A stretch of 64,000 nucleotides of DNA. Origin: Cyrtodaria siliqua (lineage: Eukaryota > Mollusca > Bivalvia > Adapedonta > Hiatellidae). Below the pieces are notes generated by a model. It searched no databases and was not told the DNA's origin. It was given only the letters and a program-made list of their open reading frames with translations. Shown here one piece after another: positions 1 to 12,579 of this stretch; the first letter of the stretch is position 1; each line of letters starts with the position of its first letter. The stretch covers positions 124,001 through 188,000 of the forward strand of contig JAWPHD010002615.1 of NCBI GenBank assembly GCA_037043455.1, read 5' to 3'. The position numbers and the translations under genes are program-made.

Positions 1-77
1 ATCATTTACTGTATATAAATCGACCAGTGCACATCGTACCTCTACACAGGTAACAGTAATGTTTACAAAAAAAAAAG

Positions 78-160
78 TTAGCTTCTTTCGAGGCTCGAAC
101 ACACGACCTTCTGATTTCAAGTCCTGTGCTCAATCCACTGAACTACGACTCTACTTGAGA
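78..160 (-). repeat. tRNA-like SINE head (decayed)
   Basis: On the minus strand the sequence reads like the 5' part of a tRNA: an A-box-like stretch TAGTTCAGTGG, an anticodon-like loop ACTTGAAATC and a B-box-like GTGTTCGAGCC at normal tRNA spacing. The D stem can pair (GTTC with GAGC), but the acceptor and T stems do not, so this is not a functional tRNA gene. The loop resembles tRNA-Ser(TGA). I infer a tRNA-derived SINE head or tRNA pseudogene. Confidence 0.4.
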
Positions 161-444
161 AAATAGTATACTAACTACCATATATTATGAGGCAAAATAA
201 CAACATATTTGAACGCAACCAATGATGGATCAATAAATATGCAGTCCATATTGTCGCACGTGTAAATAAACATTGCCTGGTGTAATACTGTATCTTATCA
301 ATATGAAACTAATACTTCGTCTCAAATCAACCATATATCGACTTGTTATTTAGCGACTTGTTATTTAGCGCTTGATGAGTTTGTGTGCGCGCTCTTTTAT
401 TAAATGCCTATTTAGTGTTAAAAATGCTACAAAATACCAATAAA

Positions 445-530
445 TAGCAGTGGTCTAGAGGTTCATCGTACATCTTTCAAATCTTACAAGTGCAAGGCTG
501 TGGTTCATATCCCGTTCCGGGCAACTATTT
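445..530 (+). repeat. tRNA-like SINE head (decayed)
   Basis: A second tRNA-like stretch in the opposite orientation. TGGTCTAGAGG resembles an A box and GGTTCATATCC resembles a B box, about 55 bp apart. The acceptor stem does not close. It is best read as a degenerate RNA polymerase III promoter from a SINE; the body of the SINE is not recognisable here. Confidence 0.33.
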
Positions 531-2156
531 TTTATCACATATATTCTGGAGCCGTATATTTATCGATGTTACCTGTACGGAGGCTAAATATAAATGTGAC
601 ATTTTACGTATCGATTTCTCCTTATATACCGACTTTTGGGGTGTTCGTCGATTTGAAACTACTTCAAACGTGACTCATTCATATTCATGAGTTATTACCA
701 GTTAAAATAGGGACTGTACAGCTTTAAGTATTACATATTTTTCATACAGCTGCTGTCATTTTTTCCATATAAATCAGTAAATTTTCATATTTATTAATAT
801 TCCATATATGGTAATTTAGAACCATGATGTCATAGCTCTCAAAATGGCCGCTTTCAACAGAAACTTCAAATGATCATATCTTCTTTGTTTATCATCCTGT
901 TTTGATAATTATTTCACCCTTATTCAAGTTGTTCAGAACTCTCAATAATAAAGATGTGTCGCTACATTCCCTTTAACCATTCCCCATCCATTTTGATGTT
1001 TTTTTTCTGTTTTTATTTAAAGATGGCTGACCAATAGTCCTGTAAGTTTATACACAGTTCGATAAGACACGCAGTACGGTGTTCTGTTCTGTATTTTTAA
1101 CATCTTACTGAAGAAACACTATTCCCAGCTATTACTTAACTCGATACGAGTGATCACAAGACGCATGAGGTCACTTTGTACTGATATGATTAAAATTCCA
1201 AAGTAATATAACCAACGATAAATCAATCGATTAGCCTCAATCGCATTTGTTAAAGCAATCCCGACTTTGAAAATTGTGATTTGAGCCAATTCGGAAGCAA
1301 GAAACAGCATTTGATATAACTTATGGCTTTTCTACACAAAAGCTTTTAGTAATACGAAAAAATAAATGATTAAATTTCATTGATAAAGAAATAATCGCAC
1401 ATGATCGCTGGCTGTTATAAATTGCAAATATCCATGCCTAATCGCAGTTTGATGGCAATACGCCGCCCCTCCCACCTTGACCATTGCCCACTAAGTGGTC
1501 AGTTGAGGTCAACTGTGATCATATGACCTTGTTTGTTTGTGCCTAAACCATGAAAACGGACATTGCCTGGACGGTGTCTGGCGTCAGAAATCCTTAGCCA
1601 CGTTATTGGTCATCGATCGGTTCCTTTGGTCAATAATTTTGATTTGACCAAACTCTGACCATCGCTTGTCAGAATTATGGATGTGAAAAATGGGATAAAA
1701 CTGAAGAAAAAGGCATCAAAGCGGTAATCGGAACTTTTATGATTAAAAGAAATGAATTGATATTGTATTCATAATGAGAGAAGCTGTTTGTCGAACAGTT
1801 GTAGCAAGCCTGCACATTATGCATTCTACGTTGATCAAGTCACGGTTACAGAAAGAATCATAGCGTATGTATTTTCTTAAAGTATAGCTATCCCCCCAAA
1901 AACAGCCAATTTGTTCAACATGTGTACACCGTTTCTAAACCTACTGCCGACGAGGTATATATAACTTACATATTTTGAGAATCCAAACTCTATAGACACA
2001 ATATAAACGGCTTTAACTAGCCGGGCCAAACCCCAAAACTGGAGCATCGAATTAAAAGTTACCAACTCATTATTCACGCATATTTAATCACATGTGCGCA
2101 TTCAATCACAGGTATTTTAAGAAACCTGTATTTTTAATCGGTACATATTATACAAT
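531..2156. other. Gene-free AT-rich sequence
   Basis: I see no coding exon, RNA gene or tandem array. The short open frames here have no recognisable domain and no coding-like composition. A stretch near 780-960 shares short phrases (an A-to-T rich run around CATATCTTCTTT and a nearby AAGATGGCC/AAATGGCCG phrase) with the foldback at 15306-15671, so it may be a diverged relative. Confidence 0.5.
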
Positions 2157-2289
2157 TATGGACTTTTCAGCTGTTATACATGATGTGATATGCACCAAAA
2201 AAATCATTATTGACCGAGGCGATAGCCGAGGTCAATAATGATTTTTTGGTGCATATCAACATCATGTATAACAGCTGAAAAGTCCATAA
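2157..2289. mobile_element. Foldback (hairpin) element, 133 bp
   Basis: Two arms of about 64 bp are near-perfect reverse complements separated by only a few bases. The outer ends are TTATGGACTTTTCAGCTG and its complement, and the hinge reads GACCGAGGCGATAGCCGAGG. This is the classic shape of a MITE or foldback core. It carries no coding sequence. The hinge style (GACC, GAGG) recalls the palindrome at 27106-27247, so the two may belong to related families. Confidence 0.8.
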
Positions 2290-2315
2290 CTGTTTTATTA
2301 TATAACCCTCAATTT

Positions 2316-2410
2316 ACAATTATATAAAACAGGTCAATATCAAAAAAACAATTATATAAAACAGGTCAATATCAAAAAAACAGGTCAATATAAAAAAAAC
2401 AGGTCAATAT
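2316..2410. repeat. Short tandem repeat AAAACAGGTCAATAT
   Basis: Four to five direct copies of a 15-33 bp unit containing ACAGGTCAATAT lie directly beside the hairpin at 2157-2289. They probably belong to the same element, whose outer limit may be near 2500, where GGTTATATAATAA mirrors TTATTATATAACC of position 2294. Confidence 0.6.
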
Positions 2411-2593
2411 CGCTAGATATTTTTTCTAAAAAATTACTTTTTAGCCAATGAAAACGCGTCTATTTATAGGTTATATAATAAACATTATTATATGACCTGG
2501 ACGCCTGGATCGAGTTTTGATGAAGGGTTTGATAGTGTAATTTGGCAGGATAGCTACTTTTAAGTAATATGTGCTATACCATATACATGTACT

Positions 2594-3230
2594 AGTATGC
2601 TAAAGGAAAAAGGAAACGCAACTCGGGAGTTTCCGCTTTATATCGTATTTATAATATGCTGCTGTTAATCGAATGGTACATGGTTACATTATACTTCTCT
2701 TTTCGAAAAAAGGCTGAAACAACACATAATACACAAAAGGTTAGCCCTACAAAGTTTCATTATTGATAGAATACGCGTTTGGCTCAAGCAGGTGAGCAAA
2801 CTTAGGAGTTAGATGCTGCTAGTACGGATGATTCGCCCCTACCCAATGTCGCCGCCCGGATTTCTCTTACACTTTTTTTTTATATAGTAATAGTATTATT
2901 CTATGTATAAATTTTATTATTTTTTGTGTGTGCGTTTTTTCTTAGCTTTCAAACTTACTTTTCCTTCTAAATCTTGATAACATGTTCCATTGTATAAGAA
3001 ATATTTTGTTTCTATTTTTCTATTCTTGAATTTGGCTTTTGTTGGAATAGCTCAAAACTTCAACATTTATGAATTTCGTGTTACAAAGAGTACCGTGATT
3101 AAACAGTCTACAACAGCACACTTTCGTATTTTCTGTAACTAAGTGCAACCCTTTTTTAACTAAACGAAACGGACTAAAAACGGACTAATAGCGGAAATTC
3201 CCGAGTTTTTTGTTTTCCTCTAGTATACAA
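2594..3230. mobile_element. MITE, GAAACGCAACTC family, copy 1
   Basis: Non-autonomous DNA element with terminal inverted repeats of about 40 bp. The left end contains AAGGAAACGCAACTCGGGAG and TTTCCGCT; the right end contains AGCGGAAATTCCCGAG. Copies 2 (49422-49916) and 3 (59630-60094) share these ends and an internal block around TTTGGCTCAAGCAGGTGAGC (here near 2770). There is no transposase frame. Outer TA dinucleotides at the ends would fit a Tc1/mariner-type target, but that is inference. Confidence 0.8.
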
Positions 3231-6200
3231 TTACGTTCTATGACATACATGATCAGGGTAATATCATGAAGTTAGCATGATATTCGATATTCGACATTCG
3301 ATATCAAAAAACAAAAACTCTAGATTCGTTATTCAACAAATAAATTTTGAATATCGAAAAACAAAAAACTCTAGATTCGTTATTCAACAAAACAAATCTG
3401 AATATCAAAAAACAAAAAACTCGAGATTCGTTATTCAACAAAAAAAATCTGAATATCGAAAAACAAACAAATCGGGATTCGTTATTCAAAAATAAGTTTT
3501 AAATGTCGAAAAACAAAGAACTCGAGATTCGTTATTCAAAAAATAAAACTGAATATCGAAAAATAAAAAACTCGAGATTCGTTATTCACCAAAAAAAATC
3601 TGAATATCGAGAAACAAAAAACTCGAGATTCGTTATTCAACAAAAAAAATCTGAATATCGAAAAACTAAAAACTCGAGATTCGTTATTCCACAAAAATAA
3701 ATCTGAATATCGAAAAACAAAAAACTCTAGATTCGTTATTCAAAAAATAGGTTTTGAATGTCGAAAAACAAAAAACTCGAGATTCGTTATTCAACAAAAA
3801 AATCTGAATATCGAAAAACAAAAAACTCGAGATTCGTTATTTAACCAAAAAAATCTGAATATCGAAATACAAAAAAACTCGAGATTCGTTATTAAAAAAT
3901 AAGTTTTGAATGTCCAAAAACAAAAAAATCGAGATTCGTTATTCAAGAAATAAATCTGAATATCGAAAAACAAAAAACTCGAGATTCGTTATTCAAAACA
4001 TAAGTTTTGAATGTCGAAAAACAAAAAACTCGAGATTCGTTATTCAACAAAATAAATCTGAATATCGAAAGACAAAAAAACTTGAGATTCGTTATTCAAA
4101 AATAAGTTTTGAATGTCGAAAAACAAAAAACTCGAGATTCGTTATTCAACAAAATAAATCTGAATATCGAAAAATAAAATAAAAAAAACTCGAGATTCGT
4201 TATTCAACAAAAAAATCTGAATATCGAAAAAGAAAAAACTCTAGATTTGTTATTTAAAAAATAAGTTTGAATGTCGAAAAGCAAAAAACTCGAGATTCTT
4301 TATTCAACCAAAAAAATCTGAATATCGAAATACAAAAAAATCGAGATTCGTTATTCAACAAAAAAAATCTGAATATCGAAAAACAAAAAACTTTATATTT
4401 TTTCAAAAAATAAGTTTTGAATATCGAAAAACAAAACACTCGATATTCGTTATTCAACAAAAAATCTGAATATCGAAAAACAAAAAACTCGAGATTCGTT
4501 AATTCAACAAAAAAAATGAATATCGAAAAACAAAAAACTCGAGATTCATTATTCAATAAGTTTTGAATGTCGAAAAACAAAAAACTCGAGATTCGCTATT
4601 TAACAAAAAAATCTGAATATCGAAAAACAAAAAACTTGAGATTCGTTATTCAAAAAATAGGTTTTGAATGTCGAAAAACAAAAAACTCGAGATTCGTTAT
4701 TCAACAAAATAAATTTGAATATCGAAAAATAAAAAAACCTCGAGATTCGCTATTTAACAAAAAAATCTGAATATCAAAAAACAAAAAACTATAGATTTGT
4801 CATTTAAAAAATAAGTTTTGAATGTCGAAAAGCAAAAAACTCGAGATTCGTTATTCAACCAAAAAAAAAATAAAATCTGAATATCGAAATACAAAAAAAT
4901 CGAGATTCGTTATTCAAAAAAAAAAAGTTTTAAAAATCCAAAAACAAAAAAATCGAGATTCGTTATTCAACAAAAAAAATCTGAATATCGAAAAACAAAA
5001 AACTTTATATTTTTTCAAAAAATAAGTTTTGAATATCGAAAAACAAAACACTCGAGATTCGTTATTCAACAAAAAATCTGAATATCGAAAAACAAAAAAC
5101 TCGAGATTCGTTATTCAAAAAATAAGTTTTGAATATCGAAAAATAAAAAACCCTCGAGATTCGCTATTTAACAAAAAAATCTGAATATCAAAAAACAAAA
5201 AACTATAGATTTGTCATTTAAAAAATAAGTTTTGAATGTCGAAAAGCAAAAAACTCGAGATTCGTTATTCAACCAAAAAAAAATAAAATCTGAATATCGA
5301 AATACAAAAAAATCGAGATTCGTTATTCAAAAAAAAAAGTTTTAAAAATCCAAAAACAAAAAAATCGAGATTCGTTATTCAACAAAAAAAATCTGAATAT
5401 CGAAAAACAAAAAACTTTATATTTTTTCAAAAAATAAGTTTTGAATATCGAAAAACAAAACACTCGAGATTCGTTATTCAACAAAAAATCTGAATATCGA
5501 TAAACAAAAAACTCGAGATTCGTTATTCAACAAAAAAATCTGAATATCGAAACACAAAAAACTCGAGATTCGTTATTCAAAAAATAAGTTTTGAATGTCG
5601 AAAAACAAAAAACTCGAGATTCGTTATTCAACAAAATAAATCTGAATATCGAAAAACAAAAAAACTTGAGATTCGTTATTCAAAAATAAGTTTTGAATGT
5701 CGAAAAACAAAAAACTCGAGATTCGTTATTCAACAAAATAAATCTGAATATCGAAAAATAAAAAAAACTCGAGATTCGTTATTCAACAAAAAAATCTATA
5801 TATCGCAACACAAAAAACTCGAGATTCGTTATTCAAAAAATAAGTTTTGAATGTCGAAAAACAAAAAACTCGAGATTCGTTATTCAACAAAATAAATATG
5901 AATATCGAAAAACAAAAAAACTTGAGATTCGTTATTCAAAAATAAGTTTTGAATGTCGAAAAACAAAAAACTCGAGATTCGTTATTCAACAAAATAAATC
6001 TGAATATCGAAAAATAAAAAAAACTCGAGATTCGTTATTCAACAAAAAAATCTATATATCGCAACACAAAAAACTCGAGATTCGTTATTCAAAAAATAAG
6101 TTTTGAATGTCGAAAAACAAAAAACTCGAGATTCGTTATTCAACAAAATAAAATCTGAATATCGAAATACAAAAAAATCGAGATTCGTTATTCAAAAAAA

Positions 6201-6348
6201 AAAGTTTTAAAAATCCAAAAAAACACAAACTCGAGATTCGTTATTTAACAAAAAAAATCTGAATATCGAAAAACAAAAAAAAATTTTTTTTTTCAAAAAA
6301 TAAGTTTTGAATATCGAAAAACAAAACACTCGAGATTCGTTATTCAAC

Positions 6349-6416
6349 AGTGCCCCTGTACTGATAACCCTGAAGTGGGACATTCATGCCCCTGTACTAA
6401 TAACCGTGAAGTGGGC
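6349..6416. repeat. Embedded CCCCTGTACTGATAACC dimer, copy 1
   Basis: A GC-richer 68-bp block interrupts the AT-rich array. It holds two tandem ~35 bp copies of TGCCCCTGTACTGATAACC followed by GTGAAGTGGG or CTGAAGTGGG. The same block sits at 9299-9366 with nearly the same bases, in the same position within the super-unit, so it was copied by array amplification rather than inserted twice. Confidence 0.85.
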
Positions 6417-9298
6417 TGAATATCGAAAAACAAAAAACTCGAGATTCGTTATTCAACAAAAAAAATCTGAATATCGAAACACAAAAAACTCGAGATTCGT
6501 TATTCAAAAAAATAAGTTTTGAATGTCGAAAAACAAAAAACTCGAGATTCGTTATTCAGCAAAACAAATCTGAATATCGAAAAACAAAAAAACTCGAGAT
6601 TCGTTATTTAAAACATAATTTTTGAATGTCGAAAAACAAAAAACTCGAGATTCGTTAATTCAACAAAAAAAATGAATATCGAAAAACAAAAAACTCGAGA
6701 TTCATTATTCAAAACATAAGTTTTGAATGTCGAAAAACAAAAAACTCGAGATTCGCTATTTAACAAAAAAATCTGAATATCGAAAAACAAAAAACTTGAG
6801 ATTCGTTATTCAAAAAATAGGTTTTGAATGTCGAAAAACAAAAAACTCGAGATTCGTTATTCAACAAAATAAATTTGAATATCGAAAAATAAAAAACCCT
6901 CGAGATTCGCTATTTAACAAAAAAATCTGAATATCAAAAAACAAAAAACTATAGATTTGTCATTTAAAAAATAAGTTTTGAATGTCGAAAAGCAAAAAAC
7001 TCGAGATTCGTTATTCAACCAAAAAAAAATAAAATCTGAATATCGAAATACAAAAAAATCGAGATTCGTTATTCAAAAAAAAAAGTTTTAAACATCCAAA
7101 AACAAAAAAATCGAGATTCTAACGAAAAAAATCTATTCAACAAAAAAAATCTGAATATCGAAAAACAAAAAACTATAGATTTGTCATTTAAAAAATAAGT
7201 TTTGAATGTCGAAAAGCAAAAAACTCGAGATTCGTTATTCAACCAAAAAAAAAATAAAATCTGAATATCGAAATACAAAAAAATCGAGATTCGTTATTCA
7301 AAAAAAAAAAGTTTTAAAAATCCAAAAACAAAAAAATCGAGATTCGTTATTCAACAAAAAAAATCTGAATATCGAAAAACAAAAAACTTTATATTTTTTC
7401 AAAAAATAAGTTTTGAATATCGAAAAACAAAACACTCGAGATTCGTTATTCAACAAAAAATCTGAATATCGAAAAACAAAAAACTCGAGATTCGTTATTC
7501 AACAAAAAAATCTGAATATCGAAACACAAAAAACTCGAGATTCGTTATTCTAAAAATAAGTTTTGAATGTCGAAAAACAAAAAACTCGAGATTCGTTATT
7601 CAACAAAATAAATCTGAATATCGAAAAACAAAAAAAATTGAGATTCGTTATTCAAAAATAAGTTTTGAATGTCGAAAAACAAAAAACTCGAGATTCGTTA
7701 TTCAACAAAATAAATCTGAATATCGAAAAATAAAAAAAAACTCGAGATTCGCTATTTAACAAAAAAATCTAAATATCGAAAAACAAAAAACTATCAATTT
7801 GTCATTTAAAAAATAAGTTTTGAATGTCGAAAAGCAAAAAACTCGAGATTCGTTATTCAACCAAAAAAAAATAAAATCTGAATATCGAAATACAAAAAAA
7901 TCGAGATTCGTTATTCAAAAAAAAAAGTTTTAAAAATCCAAAAACAAAAAATCGAGATTCGTTATTCAACAAAAAAAATCTGAATATCGAAAAACAAAAA
8001 ACTCTATATTTTTTCAAAAAATAAGTTTTGAATATCGAAAAACAAAACACTCGAGATTCGTTATTCAACAAAAAATCTGAATATCGAAAAACTAAAAACT
8101 CGAGATTCGTTATTCAACAAAAAAATCTGAATATCGAAACACAAAAAACTCGAGATTCGTTATTCAAAAAATAAGTTTTGAATGTCGAAAAACAAAAAAC
8201 TCGAGATTCGTTATTCAACAAAATAAATCTGAATATCGAAAAACAAAAAAACTTGAGATTCGTTAGTCAAAAATAAGTTTTGAATGTCGAAAAACAAAAA
8301 ACTCGAGATTCGTTATTCAACAAAATAAATCTGAATATCGAAAAATAAAAAAAACTCGAGATTCGCTATTCAACAAAAAAATCTGAATATCGAAAAACAA
8401 AAAACTATAAATTTGTCATTTAAAAAATAAGTTTTGAATGTCGAAAAGCAAAAAACTCGAGATTCGTTATTCAACCAAAAAAAAATAAAATCTGAATATC
8501 GAAATACAAAAAAATCGAGATTCGTTATTCAAAAAAAAAAATTTAAAAATCCAAAAACAAAAAATCGAGATTCGTTATTCAACAAAAAAAATCTGAATAT
8601 CGAAAAACAAAATTTTTTATATTTTTTCAAAAAATAAGTTTTGAATATCGAAAAACAAAACACTCGAGATTCGTTATTCAACAAAAAATCTGAATATCGA
8701 AAAACAAAAAACTCGAGATTCGTTATTCAACAAAAAAATCTGAATATCGAAACACAAAAAACTCGAGATTCGTTATTCAAAAAATAAGTTTTGAATGTCG
8801 AAAAACAAAAAACTCGAGATTCGTTATTCAACAAAATAAATCTGAATATCGAAAAACAAAAAAACTTGAGATTCGTTATTCAAAAATAAGTTTTGAATGT
8901 CGAAAAACAAAAAACTCGAGATTTGTTATTCAACAAAATAAATCTGAATATCGAAAAATAAAAAAAACTCGAGATTCGCTATTCAACAAAAAAATCTGAA
9001 TATCGAAAAACAAAAAACTATAGATTTGTCATTTAAAAAATAAGTTTTGAATGTCGAAAAGCAAAAAACTCGAGATTCGTTATTCAACCAAAAAAAAATA
9101 AAATCTGAATATCGAAATACAAAAAATCGAGATTCGTTATTCAAAAAAAAAAGTTTTAAAAATCCAAAAAACAAAAAACTCGAGATTCGTTATTTAACAA
9201 AAAAAATCTGAATATCGAAAAACAAAAAAAAATATATTTTTTCAAAAAATAAGTTTTGAATATCGAAAAACAAAACACTCGAGATTCGTTATTCAACA

Positions 9299-9366
9299 GT
9301 GCCCCTGTACTGATAACCCTGAAGTGGGACATTCATGCCCCTGTACTGATAACCGTGAAGTGGGCT
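9299..9366. repeat. Embedded CCCCTGTACTGATAACC dimer, copy 2
   Basis: Second copy of the block at 6349-6416, about 2,950 bp away, with one base change visible (ACTGATAACC against ACTAATAACC in the second half). It marks the ~2.95 kb duplication inside the left arm. Confidence 0.85.
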
Positions 9367-10071
9367 GAATATCGAAAAACAAAAAACTCGAGATTCGTTA
9401 TTCAACAAAAAAAATCTGAATATCGAAACACAAAAAACTCGAGATTCGTTATTCAAAAAAATAAGTTTTGAATGTCGAAAAACAAAAAACTCGAGATTCG
9501 TTATTCAGCAAAACAAATCTGAATATCGAAAAACAAAAAACTCGAGATTCGTTATTTAAAACATAATTTTTGAATGTCGAAAAACAAAAAACTCGAGATT
9601 CGTTAATTCAACAAAAAAAATGAATATCGAAAAACAAAAAACTCGAGATTCATTATTCAAAACATAAGTTTTGAATGTCGAAAAACAAAAAACTCGAGAT
9701 TCGCTATTTAACAAAAAAATCTGAATATCGAAAAACAAAAAACTTGAGATTCGTTATTCAAAAAATAGGTTTTGAATGTCGAAAAACAAAAAACTCGAGA
9801 TTCGTTATTCAACCAAAAAAATCCGAATATCGAAAAACAAAAAACTCGAGATTCGTTATTCAATTCAACAAATACATTTTGAATATCGAAAAACAAAATA
9901 CTCGAGATTCGTTATTCAACCAAAACAAATTGAATATCGAAAAACAAAAAACTTGAGATTCGTTATTCAACAAATAAGTTTTGAATGTCGAAATACAAAA
10001 ACTTGAGATTCGTTATTCAAAAAATAGGTTTTGAATATAGAAAAATAAAAAAATCGATATTCGTTATTCAT

Positions 10072-10430
10072 CCGGAATCATTCCGTATGTGAGATTTTAA
10101 GTTTTGTGACAATAACGCAAAAGATGACCTTGACCTTGGTAGTATTAGTGTCAAATGATGAGCACTAATGCCAACAACGCATATGATTAACTATCAAACA
10201 AAAAAGGCGGCACTCAGAAAAAGTTAAATGAAGTTATAAACAATGTTACGTTACCTAACCAAGTTTAAGTTTTATGAATATAAATCAAAATATGACCTAG
10301 ACCTTGGTAAAGTTAGCGTTAAGTGCTGTCCATCAATACCAACAATACGTATGACCAACTATCAAGCAACGTGAGACATTCAGAAAAATTTAATTGGAGT
10401 TAAGATACCTATGATTAATTAACGTGAAGT
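10072..10430 (+). repeat. Inner inverted arm, left
   Basis: Starts with CCGGAATCATTCCGTATGTG and carries AAGATGACCTTGACCTTGG, AACAACGCATATGATTAAC and similar phrases. Its reverse complement lies at 11803-12140, and its outermost 26 bp again at 12554-12579. Two ~165 bp sub-repeats are visible in this arm. It forms the inner stem of the giant foldback. No coding frame is convincing. Confidence 0.85.
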
Positions 10431-11802
10431 TGGCAGTAGCAGTAGCAGCAGTAGAATCAATAGTCATCGTAATTATGTTTTCTTTGCCCAAGTATGTTTC
10501 TACTTCCCACCATCATGTTTACCAAACAACCCATTTCGCAACCATCATATGTTTGCTACTGCTATTGCTACTGCTACTGTTAACTACTGCCAGCAGCAGT
10601 AGCAGTAGCTACTGCCAGCTGGCAGCAGTAGCTACTGCCAGCAGTAGCAGCAGTAGAGTCAAAAGTCATCGTAATTATGTTTTAATTGCGCAAGTATGTT
10701 GTTTCTACTTTCCCATCATCATGTTTAACAGACAACCCCTTTCGCAACCATCATAATTATGTTTGCTACTTTTGTAGAAAACAAAACATCTACACCATGA
10801 TATTATTTGGCGAAGCAGTGTAAACATAACTATGATGGCTGCGAAAGGGTTTTTCTATAAAACGTGATGGTTAAAAATAAAAGTAGAAACTACTGTTGCT
10901 ACTGCTGCTATTGCTCTACCGCTGCTACTGCTATATCTTCGCCGTACGTGTGCCCAGCGCCCTGACACTTTCTTTACGTATGTGCCTTGGTTAGATACTT
11001 CTACTGATGTCACTGCTGCTACCGCTGAGGGTTGTGTATAAATCTTGAAGGTTAAAAAGAGAAACTAAATGCTACTATGACCAACTGCTACTGTTCTTAC
11101 GCTAACAATAGCTACTGCTACTGCTGTAAATGCTAGCTGTAGCTACTGCTACTGCTGCTAATACTAGTAGTAGCTACTACTATTGCCACTGCCGTTATTG
11201 CTCCTACTGCTAGCAGTAGCTGAAAAGTTACAGCTATAACGATAGAGAACAAAACATATAAGCCATGATATTACTGGGCGAAGCGGTTTTGAAACATATG
11301 CTGGTTGCGTAAGGGGTATGATGGTCTGAAAGCAGAAACAACGTACTTGCGCAAAGAAAATATTCTTGCGATGAGTATATCTATTGAGATGGTGCTCTAC
11401 TACCTACTGCTACTGCAGGCAGTAGCTACTGCTACTACTGCTACTGCTGGCAGTAGTTAGCAGTAGCAGTAGCAAACATATGACGGTTGCGAAAGGGGTT
11501 GTCTGTTAAACATGATGGTGGGAAAGTAGAAATAATATACTTGCGCGAAGAAAACATAATTACGATGACTATTGACTCTACTACTGCTACTGATGGCAGT
11601 AGCTAGCAGTAGCAATAGCAGTAGCAAACATATGATGGTTGCGAAATGGGTTGTCTGTTAAACATGATGGTGGGAAGAAGAAACAACATATTTGCGAAAG
11701 AAAGCATTATTACGATGACTATTGATTCTACTGCTGCTACTGATGGCAGTAGCTACTGCTACTGCTGCTACTACTGGCAGTAGCTACTGCTGCTATTGCT
11801 AC
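10431..11802. repeat. Palindromic CAGTAG/CTACTG core
   Basis: Runs of CAGTAG or CTACTG hexamers separate copies of a ~120-150 bp module (phrases ATCATCATGTTTA, TTTCGCAACCATCAT, GTCATCGTAATTATG). Modules near 10442-10570 and 10650-10770 are forward; those near 10830, 11290, 11468-11590 and 11626-11745 are reversed. The core is thus a palindrome nested within the larger one. The open frame across 10424-10756, with its leucine and serine runs, is a repeat translation and not a gene. Confidence 0.85.
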
Positions 11803-12579
11803 TGCCAACTTCACGTTCATTAATCTTAGGTATCTTAACTCCAATTACATTTTTCTGAATGTGTCACGTTGCTTGATAGTTGGTCATACGTATTGTTGGT
11901 ATTGATGGACAGCACTTAACACTAACTTTACCATTGTCTAGGTCATATTTTGATTTATATTCATAAAACTTAAACTTGGTTAGGTAACGTAACCTTGTTT
12001 ATAACTTCAATTAACTTTTCTGGGTGCCGCCTTTCTTTGTTTGATAGTTAATCATATGCGTTGTTGGCATTAGTGCTCATCATTTAACACCAATACTACC
12101 AAGGTCAAGGTCATCTTTTGCGTTATTGTCACAAAACTTAGCCCTGGTTATGTAACTTAACCTCGGTTTTCTTCTGAATGCCTCATTTCTTTGATACTTG
12201 GTCATATGTTTTGTTGTCATTAGTAGACATTACTTAACACCAGTATTACCAAGGTGAAAGTCATATTTTCCGTGTGTTTTGTTTTTGCTAATACATAACC
12301 TTGATAGGTGATTTAACCTGAGTAAACTTTTTTCTGATTACCTCACTTTAGTTTGTTTGATAATGGCTCATATGTATTGTCACTGGTGGCAGAGACATCC
12401 CCAGGTCGAGGTCTTGAATAATTTTAGTTCACTTGAACCGATGGCCCAGAGGCTTCGGCTCAAAAATGAAGTAAACTTTTGGGGTCACTCTTCGTCCGAT
12501 TTTCGTCCATCATAGACTTTTAGTTTAAATAACTTCTCAGAAAACGTTTGACCAAATCTCACATGCGGAATGATTCCGG
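11803..12579 (-). repeat. Inner inverted arm, right, with ~165 bp repeats
   Basis: Reverse complement of 10072-10430, but longer. About four degenerate ~165 bp repeats can be followed, each with a GGTCATATG-type phrase, a TTGTTGGCATTAGT-type phrase, ACCAAGGTCAAGGTCAT and AACTTGGTTA. The last part (about 12400-12553) has no partner on the left. Tandem cores of ~160-170 bp are known from bivalve repetitive elements (pearl-type); similarity to those is a guess that needs a search. Confidence 0.75.

Larger units (their letters stand above)
3305..10071 (+). repeat. Left arm tandem array, ~45-50 bp unit
   Basis: About 140 imperfect copies of a unit that reads CTCGAGATTCGTTATTCAAC, then A-rich spacer, then TGAATATCGAAAAACAAAAAA. 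Two unit types alternate, one with CTGAATATCG and one with TTTTGAATGTCG. Higher-order structure is clear: the phrase GTCATTTAAAAAATAAG recurs near 7187, 7801, 8416 and 9027, giving a ~613 bp super-unit, and 6300-6830 is repeated at 9250-9780 (offset ~2.95 kb). Open frames of 60-110 codons here are repeat artefacts. Confidence 0.95.

Noticed and set aside
78..160. Functional tRNA-Ser gene on the minus strand
   Set aside because: A- and B-box-like motifs are present, but the acceptor and T stems do not pair, so a working tRNA is unlikely.
3305..10071. CRISPR-like array
   Set aside because: Repeats are regularly spaced, but the spacers are themselves repeated A-rich sequence, the units grade into each other, and the genome is eukaryotic.
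10424..10756. 110-codon frame with leucine and serine runs
   Set aside because: It is the translation of CTACTG/CAGTAG tracts in the foldback core, and it breaks in the sister modules.
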